A stretch of DNA of 64,000 nt from Rhodobacteraceae bacterium D3-12 (GCA_025916135.1 CP104793.1:2232001-2296000), one strand, 5' to 3'; numbered from the stretch's first letter, positions 20,856 to 30,393 are shown. Notes: a model not told the origin generated them from the letters alone. Translations and numbers: made by a program.

Positions 20856-22267
20856 TGTTGACCAAGTTGGGATTGCGCCTTCGGGTCTTTCTTTTCTTTG
20901 TCTTTATCGCGGCGACGGGCGTTGCGATCATCGCCGGTGCGCTGCTTCTTGGATACCGGCGGATGGTTGTCGGCGAGGAAGCCTCGGCGTTTGTGTTTGT
21001 TGGCATCCTTGCCACCTTTGGGTTTGTCGCGGTGGCCGTCGGGGTGTGGCTGCTTTTTGATGAAAACGTCGCCAAGCCGATTGAGCGGCTGGCTGCGAAT
21101 ATGCGCACGCGCGCCCATGCCGATGTTGACGTCACGGTGGACACCCATCAGGCGCGGTATCTGGGCGATCTTGGACCCGCGGCGCAGGCGGTTTCAGGTC
21201 AGCTTTCGCATTCCACCATGAACGCTGCTGCCAAGGTGGCGGCCGAAACTGCGCGGCTCGCAGCGGAAAAAGACCGGCTGACCACCCTACTGACCGAAAT
21301 TCCGGTGGCCATGATCGTGGTAAGCCCGACCCATCAGATCGTTCTGTATGACGGGCAGGCAGCGGCGGTTTTGGGTCAAATTCATGCGCCCCGGCTGAAT
21401 GCGTCGGTCTTTGAATATTTCCGCCAAGATACGCTTTTGGAGGCCTATGAGAAGCTACAACAAGCGCAGCGTGACGTGAGTTTTGAGGTCTGTGGCGTTG
21501 AAGGCAGCCTGCGGTTTGATGCACGCTTGAAACCCTTGGGGCAAGCGCCGGGGTATATGATCGTGATTGACGACGCACATGCAATGATCGCCCCCAACGA
21601 GGCGCGTCCGCTGACCTATGATTTTGATCTGTTGGAGCATGACAGCGAAAAGGCGATTGAGGATCGCCCCATTGAGGGGTTGAACTATGTGGTGTTTGAC
21701 ACCGAAACCACGGGCTTGCTTCCCAATAAGGACGAGATCGTACAGATCGGCGCTGTGCGTGTGGTGAATGGCAAAATTGTCTCGGGCGAGTTGATGGACC
21801 AGTTGGTGAACCCCGGTATGAAAATACCGTCGTCGTCGATCAAGGTGCATCGGGTGACCGACGACATGGTCATTGATGCCCCCGACATTCAAACTGCCGG
21901 GCGCGCGTTTCACAGCTTTGCCCGTGGCGCGGTGATTGTTGCTCATAATGCGCCGTTTGACATGGCGTTTTTACGTCGCCATGCCAAAGTCTCGGGCTTG
22001 GTGTGGGATCATCCGATCCTTGATACCGTTTTGCTATCGGCGATTTTGTTCGGAGCAAGCGAAGAGCACACGCTTGACGCGCTATGTGATCGGCTGGGGG
22101 TGAGCATTCCGCCCCTTATGCGTCACACGGCATTGGGCGATGCACAGGCCACCGCCGAAGTGCTTTGCAAGATGTTGCCGATGCTGCGGTCGCGTGGATT
22201 TGCCAGCTTTGGGCAGGTGATTGAGCAGACCCGCCGGCATGGGCGATTGTTGCAGGACCTGAATTGA
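20855..22267 (+). CDS. Membrane-anchored sensor-like protein with DnaQ-type 3'-5' exonuclease domain
   Basis: 470 aa. Order: helix 1 (about 7-29), helix 2 (about 44-66), a HAMP-like linker (ENVAKPIERLAANM), a coiled stretch (KVAAETARLAAEKDRLTTLL), a PAS-like domain (about 145-235), and a DEDDh exonuclease. All catalytic motifs are present: VFDTETTGL (Asp and Glu near 281/283), VAHNAPFDMAFL (Asp near 369), HTALGDAQATAEV (His near 424, Asp near 429). The layout is that of a histidine kinase with the kinase replaced by a nuclease. It is part of the acetate/symporter cluster. The substrate (DNA, RNA or small nucleotide) is unknown. Confidence 0.88.
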   Translation: MLTKLGLRLRVFLFFVFIAATGVAIIAGALLLGYRRMVVGEEASAFVFVGILATFGFVAVAVGVWLLFDENVAKPIERLAANMRTRAHADVDVTVDTHQARYLGDLGPAAQAVSGQLSHSTMNAAAKVAAETARLAAEKDRLTTLLTEIPVAMIVVSPTHQIVLYDGQAAAVLGQIHAPRLNASVFEYFRQDTLLEAYEKLQQAQRDVSFEVCGVEGSLRFDARLKPLGQAPGYMIVIDDAHAMIAPNEARPLTYDFDLLEHDSEKAIEDRPIEGLNYVVFDTETTGLLPNKDEIVQIGAVRVVNGKIVSGELMDQLVNPGMKIPSSSIKVHRVTDDMVIDAPDIQTAGRAFHSFARGAVIVAHNAPFDMAFLRRHAKVSGLVWDHPILDTVLLSAILFGASEEHTLDALCDRLGVSIPPLMRHTALGDAQATAEVLCKMLPMLRSRGFASFGQVIEQTRRHGRLLQDLN

Positions 22268-22391
22268 GGTGGGCAGCAACCGCGAGCCCGCCCTTGGTGC
22301 GAACATCTAACATTGCCACTGGACGACGCATCGGGTGATGGGTGTCGTCATATACCATTGCAACCCCAAGGTCGGAGGCTCGTGTTTCAGG

Positions 22392-23852
22392 TTACGCACC
22401 GCCCGTCGGTTCGATTTTGTTTAACTGATGCGACACGGGCGTGACGGCTTCGCTTGCGGCGCGAAAGATTGCGAACCGCTGGTCATGGTAGGGTCGTGTG
22501 CTGACATCGGGCAGGTATTCGATAAATGCCACCGGCAGTTCATCATTGCCTGTCATCGCGCGCCGCGCCACATGCGCCGCGCCGACAAGCCCGGTCTCAT
22601 GGTTACAGGGCACATGAACCGGACGTTGCAGGGTATCAGCCTTGAGCTGGCACAATGCAGGTGTGCCAGACATCCCGCCAGAAAAGCTGACATGGGAGAC
22701 CGGCTGACCACAGGCCTGTTCGGCGCGGTCCATCACTTCGCGCGCGAGATAATTGATCCCTTCGGCAACGCCACGCACGAAATCCGCGTTTTCGTGAACG
22801 CTTCGCACTCCGAGAAACGCACCGCTCAGATCAGGATCCCAAAGCGGCGTGCGCTCTCCATCCAGGTAAGGCAGGAACAGGGGCGCGGCTTGAGTACGCG
22901 CAAAAGCGGCGTTGAGAACCTCATCCCTCGGGGCGCCGGGGAAGAACCGCTCCATCGCCCACTGTAGGCGTGTGGCAGCCCCTTGGCTTGGTCCGCCGAT
23001 CTGCCAAAGGTTCGGCCCCCATTCGACCGTTAGCAAGCCCTCTGCCGTTGTGTGCCTGTCAGACATGACGCCGAACACATCGCTGGTGCCGGAAATGCTA
23101 TAGGCCGCGCCTTGCCTGAGGGCACCGGAGCCGAGCACGCCGCTCCATGTATCGAACGAACCGCAATAGACCGGCGCATTGGCCATCTCAGAGAGCGGAA
23201 ATGGCAGGCCCGCTTTCACCTGTCCGACGCTGTCGAAGGGCGACTTCTGCTCTGGCAGAATGTCTGCGCCGATCCCCAGAGCCGCCAATGTGTCGTCCGG
23301 GTCGCTCCCAAGGTTGCGCGCCATCGGGGTTTGCGAAATCCGGTCCGATGCGGAATGTCCGGTGAGTTGCAGGTTCAAAAAGTCTTTGGGCTCCAGAACG
23401 CTGCGCAGCTTTTGCCATGTCTCAGGTTCGGTGGTTTTTAGCCAAAGCAAACGGGCCAAGGGGTCAAACGGGTTGAGCCTTTGCAATTGCTCTCGCACCG
23501 CTGTGTTTGCCGTGGATTTCATTGTGTCCAGTGTCGCGGCGGCGCGCGCATCCTGAAATGTGATCGCGGGTCTGAGGGGGCTGCCAGCGCCATCAAGAAA
23601 CACCTGACTGCGGGTGAACCCGCATCCCGCCACGGCAGAAACCTGTGAAAAATCATGGCCAGCTTGGGCCATTTCGCCACAGGAATTAACGAATGCATCC
23701 CACCAGATGGCGGGATCTGCTTCGAATTGGCCCTGCCCTGTTTGGGTGATTTCTAAGGGCGTGCGTGAGAAGGCGGAAAAGCTTCCGTCGGGGGCGACAA
23801 GTGCAAGCCTGAGGCTGCTGCCGCCAAGATCAAACGCCAATATATGAGACAT
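22392..23852 (-). CDS. FGGY-family carbohydrate kinase
   Basis: 486 aa. The first phosphate-binding motif LAFDLGGSSLRLALV opens the protein (residues 4-18); later GSFDTWSGVLGSGA and ISGTSDVFGVM, then FSGGMSGTPALCQLKAD (adenosine motif) near the C-terminus match the family. It phosphorylates a sugar or polyol taken up by the ABC transporter encoded upstream. The ATG at 23852 is chosen because the fold starts there; a GTG at 23879 is possible. The exact sugar cannot be told from the sequence. Confidence 0.88.
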   Translation of the reverse strand: MSHILAFDLGGSSLRLALVAPDGSFSAFSRTPLEITQTGQGQFEADPAIWWDAFVNSCGEMAQAGHDFSQVSAVAGCGFTRSQVFLDGAGSPLRPAITFQDARAAATLDTMKSTANTAVREQLQRLNPFDPLARLLWLKTTEPETWQKLRSVLEPKDFLNLQLTGHSASDRISQTPMARNLGSDPDDTLAALGIGADILPEQKSPFDSVGQVKAGLPFPLSEMANAPVYCGSFDTWSGVLGSGALRQGAAYSISGTSDVFGVMSDRHTTAEGLLTVEWGPNLWQIGGPSQGAATRLQWAMERFFPGAPRDEVLNAAFARTQAAPLFLPYLDGERTPLWDPDLSGAFLGVRSVHENADFVRGVAEGINYLAREVMDRAEQACGQPVSHVSFSGGMSGTPALCQLKADTLQRPVHVPCNHETGLVGAAHVARRAMTGNDELPVAFIEYLPDVSTRPYHDQRFAIFRAASEAVTPVSHQLNKIEPTGGA

Positions 23853-23902
23853 GCTCCGGCTCGCCCATCTTTTGCGCACGCGACGTCGCGCGCGCCCGTG
23901 GT

Positions 23903-24655
23903 TCAGTGTATGCGATTGGCTTCGCCGCTCAAGATATAGTGTGACAGGCTGTCAGCGGTCAGATCGCCGCCCTCAAGGCTTATCTGGGTCTTTCCGGTGC
24001 GCAGGATCGTTACCCTGTCGGCGAGCGCTGCAACGTCTTGCATCGCGTGGCTGATCAGGATCACGGTTTTTCCCGCGTCTTTGAGCGAGGACACAAGGCC
24101 AAGCACCTGTTCGGTTTCGCGCACGCCAAGTGCTGCTGTGGGTTCGTCAAGTATGACGACATTCGCATTCCAACGCAGCGCCCGGCAAATCGCCACCGCT
24201 TGCCGTTGCCCGCCCGAAAGGTCAGTCACCTTGGCGTTCATATCGGTGATCGACTTGTTGAGCAGCGACATGAATCCAAGCGCATCCTTGCGCATTTGCC
24301 GCTTGTCGAGCAGGCGTAGCCCAAGGACATTACGGGTCAGCTCTGCGCCCATGAAGATATTCTGATAGATCGACATATCCGCGGCCACGGCGAGATCCTG
24401 ATGGATGGTCGCCAGACCGGCCCGGAGCGCGGCATTGGGCGTATCGAACTGTCGCGGCTCGCCATCAACCAGAAGCTCACCGCTATCGGGCTGTTCGACC
24501 CCGGCCAAGATTTTGATAAAGGTCGATTTACCTGCACCGTTGTCGCCACAGATCGCGTGAATTTCGCCTTCGTGAATATCGACGCTGACGCCGCGCAAAG
24601 CTTCGACAGCACCGTAGGATTTAACGATGTTTCTGGCCGAAATCTTTACCGGCAT
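23903..24655 (-). CDS. Sugar ABC transporter ATP-binding protein (single-domain, RbsA/XylG type)
   Basis: 250 aa with one nucleotide-binding domain. Walker A GDNGAGKST (about 37-45), signature LSGGQRQAVAICRAL, Walker B VVILDEPTAALG and the switch ISHAM are intact. The GDNGAGKST variant and HQDLAVAADMSIYQNIF are typical of the ribose/fructose group (FrcA-like). It energises import with the permease and binding protein encoded upstream. Confidence 0.93.
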   Translation of the reverse strand: MPVKISARNIVKSYGAVEALRGVSVDIHEGEIHAICGDNGAGKSTFIKILAGVEQPDSGELLVDGEPRQFDTPNAALRAGLATIHQDLAVAADMSIYQNIFMGAELTRNVLGLRLLDKRQMRKDALGFMSLLNKSITDMNAKVTDLSGGQRQAVAICRALRWNANVVILDEPTAALGVRETEQVLGLVSSLKDAGKTVILISHAMQDVAALADRVTILRTGKTQISLEGGDLTADSLSHYILSGEANRIH

Positions 24656-24695
24656 GACGCCCTCGCGTTGTGGATCAAACGATGCAGGTTATGGG

Positions 24696-25643
24696 TCATT
24701 TCAAGAATTCATCCACGTTGGTTTTGTCGACCAGAGTGGCGGGAATGAACAGGTATGGCCCGGGAACGAGATCGTCCTTGGCTTTGCCTTCGACAGCGAT
24801 CTTGTTCATCATGTCCACCGCTTTGGCGGCCATGTCTTCGAACGGGATCGCGACGGTGGCGGTCATCATCGAACTTGGGTCTTTGATGCGACGATAGACT
24901 TCCTGACCACCATCAATCGACACAAGCGAAACGTCGCCCTTGTTCAGACCGTTTTCCTTGAGCAGATCATCAATGATCAGCGCCTGCCCATCAAACGAGG
25001 CCCAGACCCCTTGGAAGTTTCCGGCGTTTTGAAGGATCAGCGCGCTCATCCCGTTGCGCACGTCGTCCTGCCAGCTTTTGGTGCGGGCCATCGAGTGTTC
25101 GCCGACGATCTTGACCTGTGGGTTTTCTGCTAGAACCGCATCGAGGATCGAGCCGCGAATACGTGCACCGGTGTTGGATTCAAACCGCTGGGCGAGGATG
25201 TTGCCTTCGAAATTGATCGTGCCGAGGACATAGATCGCGGCTTCGGCAGCCATGATGTATTCGTTCGGTGTGACATCAAAGAGCGTGTGCGGGCTGGCGC
25301 CGCTTGAGATGGTAATGACGGGAATGCCAGCTTCTTTTGCGGCGAGGAACTGACCATCGAACTGAACAGGTTTGGACATGCAGAGGATCAGCGCGTCGAC
25401 CCCTTTCAGGATTAGGTTGTCGAGCTGCGAGGCATGGGTTTCCAGCGAGCCGTTGGAGTTAAGCACCTGTGTGCTCCAGCCCAATTTCTCGGCCTCGCCG
25501 CCGACGGTGTTGGCACAACGGGCCTGCGTTTCCGCAGACATCTGGAACGCAACGACGCCAAGGTCGAAAGCAGCGGCTTGGGTCGCGACAAGCGCCGATC
25601 CGGCGAAAGTTGCTGCGACAGTTAAGCTCTTGAATATATTCAT
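24696..25643 (-). CDS. Sugar ABC transporter substrate-binding protein
   Basis: 315 aa, exported (MNIFKSLTVAATFAGSALVATQAAA is a clear Sec signal). It has the periplasmic-binding-protein-like fold of the ribose/galactose type: VQFDGQFLAAKEAGIPVITISSG and WASFDGQALIIDDLLKENG with VSIDGG. The family binds sugars or sugar-containing compounds such as nucleosides. The presence of a nucleoside hydrolase in the operon favours a nucleoside or pentose ligand, by inference. Confidence 0.9.
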   Translation of the reverse strand: MNIFKSLTVAATFAGSALVATQAAAFDLGVVAFQMSAETQARCANTVGGEAEKLGWSTQVLNSNGSLETHASQLDNLILKGVDALILCMSKPVQFDGQFLAAKEAGIPVITISSGASPHTLFDVTPNEYIMAAEAAIYVLGTINFEGNILAQRFESNTGARIRGSILDAVLAENPQVKIVGEHSMARTKSWQDDVRNGMSALILQNAGNFQGVWASFDGQALIIDDLLKENGLNKGDVSLVSIDGGQEVYRRIKDPSSMMTATVAIPFEDMAAKAVDMMNKIAVEGKAKDDLVPGPYLFIPATLVDKTNVDEFLK

Positions 25644-25667
25644 ATTATAGTCTCCCTGATAGTTTGG

Positions 25668-26615
25668 TTACAGAGCGAAGGCCGCTCTCTTGAGGACAGA
25701 GGCAGACACCGCAACTGATGCGATGATGATAATTCCGAGCATGATGTCCTGAATGTAATATTGAGCACCGAGCAGGACCAAGCCGTTCGACAGCATGACA
25801 ATGATCAGAGCGCCAACGAATGTGCCAAGGATATTGGGTTTCGCGGGGGTGAACATGGTCATGCCGAGCAACGTGGCAGCGATACCATTCAAAAGGAAGT
25901 CGCCCGCCATCTGCGGCGCCGCAGAAGACAGGTTGGCCACCAGAAACACCGCTGTGATACCGGCGGCAAGTCCGGACAGGATAAGCCCGAGCGCCTTGCA
26001 ACGGCGCGTGCTGATACCGGACCGGCGCGCCGCCTCTTCGTTTTCACCTGTGGCTTGAAGATGCACGCCTGTGCGGGTCTGCGTAGACAGGATCAAGGCA
26101 ACAACAAACAGAAGCAACGTCACCAGAATGATCACCGGAACCGGGCCGATTTTGCCCCGACCGAGAAACAGAAAATTCTGATCCCACCGCCCGACAAACG
26201 CCACCCCGCCCGTGATCATAAAGGCCAGCCCATTGGCGATCGAGGCCGTGCCAAGCGTCGAAATCAGCGACGGAACCTTGAGGATCGTCACGAGAAAGCC
26301 ATTCAAGGCACCGGCAACGATCCCTGCGCCCAAGCCAGCGGCAACCGCTATCGGCCACGCGATGTCAGCCGAGATCAGGCTACCGATCACCACGGCTGAC
26401 AGGCTACAAACATTGGCGAACGAGAGATCAAGTTCCGAGGTGATGAGCGCGAAGGTAAAGCCGAAGCCCAGCATTGACAGGAAGCTAACCTGTTTAAGCA
26501 CATTCAACAGGTTAGCCGTCGACGCGAAGTTATTCGCAAACAGCATAAGGAACACGAACAAGCCGATCCCTGCGAGGAAAGTGCCGTAGGTTTCGATGAT
26601 CTTCTTTGTCGTCAT
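25668..26615 (-). CDS. Sugar ABC transporter permease (RbsC type)
   Basis: 315 aa membrane protein with about 8-10 helices. The GLGAGIVAGALNGFLVTILKVPSLISTLGT segment and the GENEEAARRSGI cytoplasmic loop are diagnostic of RbsC/XylH permeases. The start at 26615 (MTTKKIIETYGT, GGAG 9 bases upstream) overlaps the stop of the previous gene by 4 bases (ATGA). An upstream ATG at 26636 is less likely. Confidence 0.92.
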   Translation of the reverse strand: MTTKKIIETYGTFLAGIGLFVFLMLFANNFASTANLLNVLKQVSFLSMLGFGFTFALITSELDLSFANVCSLSAVVIGSLISADIAWPIAVAAGLGAGIVAGALNGFLVTILKVPSLISTLGTASIANGLAFMITGGVAFVGRWDQNFLFLGRGKIGPVPVIILVTLLLFVVALILSTQTRTGVHLQATGENEEAARRSGISTRRCKALGLILSGLAAGITAVFLVANLSSAAPQMAGDFLLNGIAATLLGMTMFTPAKPNILGTFVGALIIVMLSNGLVLLGAQYYIQDIMLGIIIIASVAVSASVLKRAAFAL

Positions 26616-27118
26616 CCAAGACACTCCGGCGGGCATGACTTGGCCCAGAAGGGTTGTTTTGGCCGTGTGGCATCGTGATCGCGATAGCCATCCGGTGCCG
26701 GGCTAACGTCGCCCCACCAGCCATGTGAACAGACCGACCGCCAGGCCATCTGATCCTCTAGCGTGCGCGCGGGCGTGTCATGCGCTGTTTTGAGGCCCTT
26801 CCAAGCGGCGCGCACCTTTGCATCGGTGTCATCCGTTGGATCCATGCAATAGTCATAGAAGGCGCCGGTTAGCGCCTCCATCTCGGCGGCGATCTCGGGC
26901 CATTCATCGCGAGACAAATGCCACGCGCCTAGCCAGTCAGCCACAACCGCTTTGATCGCGCCATCACGGCCAAGGCCGGAAAATTTCTGGGTGGTCAGGA
27001 GCATGTGCCGGGTCAATTCGGCCGCTGCGTGATCGTGACGCGCCTGTTCGGCGGCGGTTTTCATCGCCTCGATTGATTGGTCAGCGCGTTTGTTCAATTC
27101 AGTCAACATATGTGGCAT
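26612..27118 (-). CDS. Hypothetical protein within the ABC/nucleoside operon
   Basis: 168 aa, not recognised. It is predicted soluble and largely helical (ELNKRADQSIEAMKTAAEQARHDHAAAELTRHML), with a Trp-rich C-terminal half (WRSVCSHGWWGD) and two cysteines near the end. Its start shares TGATG with the stop of the nucleoside hydrolase frame and its stop overlaps the permease start, so it is tightly coupled on both sides and surely translated. Its conserved place between hydrolase and permease suggests a role in the same catabolic route. Confidence 0.7.
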   Translation of the reverse strand: MPHMLTELNKRADQSIEAMKTAAEQARHDHAAAELTRHMLLTTQKFSGLGRDGAIKAVVADWLGAWHLSRDEWPEIAAEMEALTGAFYDYCMDPTDDTDAKVRAAWKGLKTAHDTPARTLEDQMAWRSVCSHGWWGDVSPAPDGYRDHDATRPKQPFWAKSCPPECLG

Positions 27119-28077
27119 CAGACAGCTTTCCTTGTTCGTTCCGGGTCGCGATCAAGCGAATGCAAGCGTTGCGCCATACGCGCAAACATTTCGTCCGCAT
27201 CAAGCGTGCCAATGACATGCGCATTCGCGGTTTCGCCACTACGGCCCCACCAGTCAATAGTGGATCGTCCAACGGCTGGGCCTTCGCCGGTTTCAATAGT
27301 GACATTGCAATCGCGCCCCTCAAACAGGTCGGGCCACATCAGCCACGCGACGACGCAGGGGTCATGCATCGGGTGCCCCCCTCGCCGCCCAATGACGCGC
27401 CGCCGGCGCGTTCGCGTCTGAGCATCGACAGCACTTGTGCCTGCACCGGCGCGCTTTGGTCGAAACCGGTGAGCCGGTCGGGCGATGCCACCGCCTGATA
27501 GGTGGCGTTGAGTGGAAAGAGCGTGATCGGGATGCCCGCGCCAAAGACCATGGCCGCCGCATGGGGATCAACGAAAAAGTTGAACTCTGCCGCTGCGGTC
27601 ATGTTGCCAAGGTCGCGTGCGCCGCCCATGATGATCAGCCGCTCGATCCGGCTTGCTATTTCGGGGGCCATCCGCAGCGCCATGGCGATATTGGTGAGGG
27701 GGCCGAGGGCGCAAATGCTGACCGGCCCCGGCTTTCGCGCAGCACCCTGACAATGGCGTTGACCGCGTGTTCGGCATCGGCGTCTTGTTGCGGGTCTGCA
27801 AGCACCATCCCCGCAGACCATCGGCCCCGCAGACAAATTCAGCCGTGTGCAAAGGGCGCAGGATCGGCGCTTCGCATCCCTTATGGACCGGCAGATCAAC
27901 ACGACCGGCGAGAGCGCAGATTTTCAGGGCATTGTGTGTGGTTTGCTCTACCGCGACATTGCCCGCCACCGTGGTGATCGCGGCGACTTCAAACAGCTCT
28001 GGCGCGCTCAGCGCCAGCAGGATCGCAAGGGCGTCATCCTGCCCCGGATCGGTATCAATCAAAATACGCCGTTTCAT
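27118..28077 (-). pseudogene. Nucleoside hydrolase (inosine/uridine-preferring family), three frameshifts
   Basis: Cleaves nucleosides to base and ribose. The start MKRRILIDTDPGQDDALAILLAL has the family Asp cluster (DTDPGQDDA) that binds calcium. Later pieces PVSICALGPLTNIAMAL, IIMGGARDLGNMTAAAEFNFFVDPHAA and MHDPCVVAWLM are all well kept but in different frames. Breaks: about 27812-27820 (a few bases missing after ADGL), 27730-27731 (one base short, GGG expected), and 27371-27373 (one base short, GGGG expected). Intact it would be about 315 aa. Three breaks in an otherwise well-preserved protein could be decay or repeated sequence error. Confidence 0.82.
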
Positions 28078-28123
28078 GTCAGAGCCTTGTCCCCACCCGT
28101 GACGCTTGCAGCATCGGCCGAAT

Positions 28124-28142
28124 TATCTTAGTTGCTAAGATA
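28124..28142. promoter_or_regulatory. Perfect palindromic operator between marR-type gene and ABC operon
   Basis: TATCTTAG-TTG-CTAAGATA: 8-bp arms around a 3-base spacer, 25 bases before the MarR start codon and 47 bases before the nucleoside hydrolase start. Size and symmetry fit a MarR dimer site able to control both divergent transcripts. Confidence 0.75.
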
Positions 28143-28167
28143 GTCGACATGTAAGAGACTTTCCGCC

Positions 28168-28677
28168 ATGCCTGTCAACAACAAAACCTCCGAAGATGCC
28201 CTGCGCGAGAAAGCGCAGAAGGTCGAGCGCCTCGAGCGCACAATCAGAGCGGCAAATGCACAGCGGACGCTCTACGGCGGGGTGTTGGCGGGCAAGTTGG
28301 GCATGCATCACACCGATCTGGAATGTCTATTCATGATCACCTTGATCGACAAGGCGACACCGGGGCGGTTAGCGCAGGAAACCGGCCTGACCAGCGGCGC
28401 GATCACAGGCGTCGTTGACCGGCTTGAGCGTGCGGGATACATAAAGCGCGAGCGTGACACAGGCGACCGGCGGCGCGTGTTTCTGGTGCCGATCATGAAA
28501 CGGATCGAAGAGGTCCGTGCGATCAACGCCAAAACCAATGCGGCATGGCTTGAAGAGCTTGCCGGCTATTCGGATAGCGAGTTGGATTTGCTGCTGGGAT
28601 TTGCCGAACGCAGCAATGAAGCGGCGGTGAACGCCACCATCGCCCTGCGCGATATGCACATCCGCTCTGATACCTGA
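28168..28677 (+). CDS. MarR-family transcriptional regulator
   Basis: 169 aa winged-HTH protein. The DNA-binding part (TPGRLAQETGLTSGAITGVVDRLERAGYIKRERDTGDRRRVFL) has the classic MarR recognition helix and the Asp-Arg-Arg wing. Helices at each end make the dimer interface. It faces the sugar/nucleoside ABC operon across a palindromic site and is probably its ligand-released repressor. Confidence 0.9.
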   Translation: MPVNNKTSEDALREKAQKVERLERTIRAANAQRTLYGGVLAGKLGMHHTDLECLFMITLIDKATPGRLAQETGLTSGAITGVVDRLERAGYIKRERDTGDRRRVFLVPIMKRIEEVRAINAKTNAAWLEELAGYSDSELDLLLGFAERSNEAAVNATIALRDMHIRSDT

Positions 28678-28719
28678 GCCGCCCAGTTTACCAGGCTGTC
28701 CCTGCCTTTTGCCTAAGGG

Positions 28720-30393
28720 TCAGCCCCCGCTCGGCCCCGATTTCATGTTGGGCGCCTTGCGGCCGCGATACCGCACGGTCAGTTCAAGCGGCGTGTCGTT
28801 CTCGTCATAGACGCCGAGCACGATGCCGCGCTTGCGCGTTTTACTGCGCATCTCGACCAATTGCTCTTCGCTGCGGGTGGTGCGTTGTGACGGACGGCGC
28901 GCCCATTCAAATAGTTTGTCATACATTTCGGCAATGATCTCGGCGTGTTCGTCGCTTGCCCCAAGATCGACAAGCTCTTGCGGATCGTTTTCCAGATCGA
29001 ACAGCATCGGCAGGTGCCCACCCTCGAAATGCATCAGCTTCCAGCGTTTGTTGGCAACCATAAACATAGTCGCGTCGCGCACGTCTTTGTCCATCATCGC
29101 CGCAATCGGTGAGGCCGAATAGTCATATTCGCAAATGACATAGTCGCGCAGCGTTTCTGTTCTCTCGCCATGCAGAATGGGCAGAAGGCTCTCGCCTTCG
29201 AGAATGTGATAATCCGGCTTTCCCCCTGCCGCCTCAACAAACGTGGGTGCGAAGTCGATACATTCCACCAATGCATCACAGACGGTACCACGGGTTGCGT
29301 CGGCCTCCTCGCTCGGGTCGTAGATGATCAGCGGCACAACGGTTGAAGTGTCGTGGAAAAACGTCTTTTCCCCCATCCAGTGGTCGCCAAGAAAGTCACC
29401 ATGATCCGAGGTCAGCACAATCATCGTATCTTTGTCGCGCCCCGTCTCTTCCAGCCATTTGAACAGGCGGCCCATCTGGTCATCGCATTGTTTGATCAGG
29501 CCCATATAGGCCGGGATCACCGCCTCGCGCACATCCTGTCGCGAGAAGGCCTCGCCGACCTTGCTGCCCATAAAGGCCTGAAACACCGGGTGCGGGTTTT
29601 CACGTTCAGCGTTCGACCGGATAACCGGTTTGATATGTTCCGGGCCATACATGCTGGCATAGGGCTCTGGAACGACATAGGGCCAATGCGGCTTGATAAA
29701 GCTTAGATGGCAGCACCAAGGTCCGTCATGCCCTTGGATAAACTCCATTCCGCGCCCGGTTAGATAGGGTGTTTCGCTATCTTGTTCAGCGATATTGGCC
29801 GCCTCGTGCGAGTTTTTGAGGAACCAACCGGACAGCACGTTGCCATCTTCATCCAAACCGGAATTGGCGAAGTCGTGCCAGGGGTTATCGCTTTCATAGC
29901 CTTTGGCTTTGAGCCACTTGTTGTATTCTTTGGCCCCGTCAGGATCATAAGACCCATCCGGCCCTTCGGGCAGCATGCCGTCATCACGTTCAAACACGTC
30001 AAAGCCGCATTCCGACACGCGCGCGCCAATGATGCTGTCCGGTTCAAGCCCGAGACGCGCCATGCCTTCTTCGTCGGCGCGCATATGCGTTTTACCCACC
30101 AACACGCAATCCATCCCCACCTTGCGCAGGTGGTCGCCCAATGTCATTTCCCCGACCTTGAGCGGGATGCCGTTCCAGCTTGCCCCATGGGAATGCACAT
30201 AGCGCCCGGTATAGGTGCTCATCCGCGATGAACCGCAGATTGGTGACTGGATATAACACCGGTTAAACCGCACGCCGCGTTCGGCCAGTTTGTCGATGTT
30301 GGGTGTATGGAGGTGCTCATGGCCGTAACAGCTCAGGTAGTCCCAGCGGAGCTGATCAAACATGATGAACAGAATATTTTTTGCTTTGGCCAT
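28720..30393 (-). CDS. Sulfatase-family hydrolase
   Basis: 557 aa, alkaline phosphatase superfamily. The metal-site start NILFIMFDQLRWD holds the two Asp ligands region, and PICGSSRMSTYTGRY is the sulfatase signature C-x-S-x-R whose Cys is normally turned into formylglycine. The second metal motif is TSDHGDFLGDHWMGEKTFFHD. No signal peptide is seen, so it acts in the cytoplasm. Cytoplasmic relatives include choline-sulfatases and phosphonate/phosphodiester hydrolases; the substrate is open. It stands alone, convergent with the MarR gene. Confidence 0.88.
   Translation of the reverse strand: MAKAKNILFIMFDQLRWDYLSCYGHEHLHTPNIDKLAERGVRFNRCYIQSPICGSSRMSTYTGRYVHSHGASWNGIPLKVGEMTLGDHLRKVGMDCVLVGKTHMRADEEGMARLGLEPDSIIGARVSECGFDVFERDDGMLPEGPDGSYDPDGAKEYNKWLKAKGYESDNPWHDFANSGLDEDGNVLSGWFLKNSHEAANIAEQDSETPYLTGRGMEFIQGHDGPWCCHLSFIKPHWPYVVPEPYASMYGPEHIKPVIRSNAERENPHPVFQAFMGSKVGEAFSRQDVREAVIPAYMGLIKQCDDQMGRLFKWLEETGRDKDTMIVLTSDHGDFLGDHWMGEKTFFHDTSTVVPLIIYDPSEEADATRGTVCDALVECIDFAPTFVEAAGGKPDYHILEGESLLPILHGERTETLRDYVICEYDYSASPIAAMMDKDVRDATMFMVANKRWKLMHFEGGHLPMLFDLENDPQELVDLGASDEHAEIIAEMYDKLFEWARRPSQRTTRSEEQLVEMRSKTRKRGIVLGVYDENDTPLELTVRYRGRKAPNMKSGPSGG

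Noticed and set aside
22116-22358. Minus-strand frame starting MVYDDTHHPMRRPVAMLDVR between two convergent genes
   Set aside because: It overlaps the 3' end of the exonuclease gene, has no clear ribosome site and no recognised family; not safe to call.
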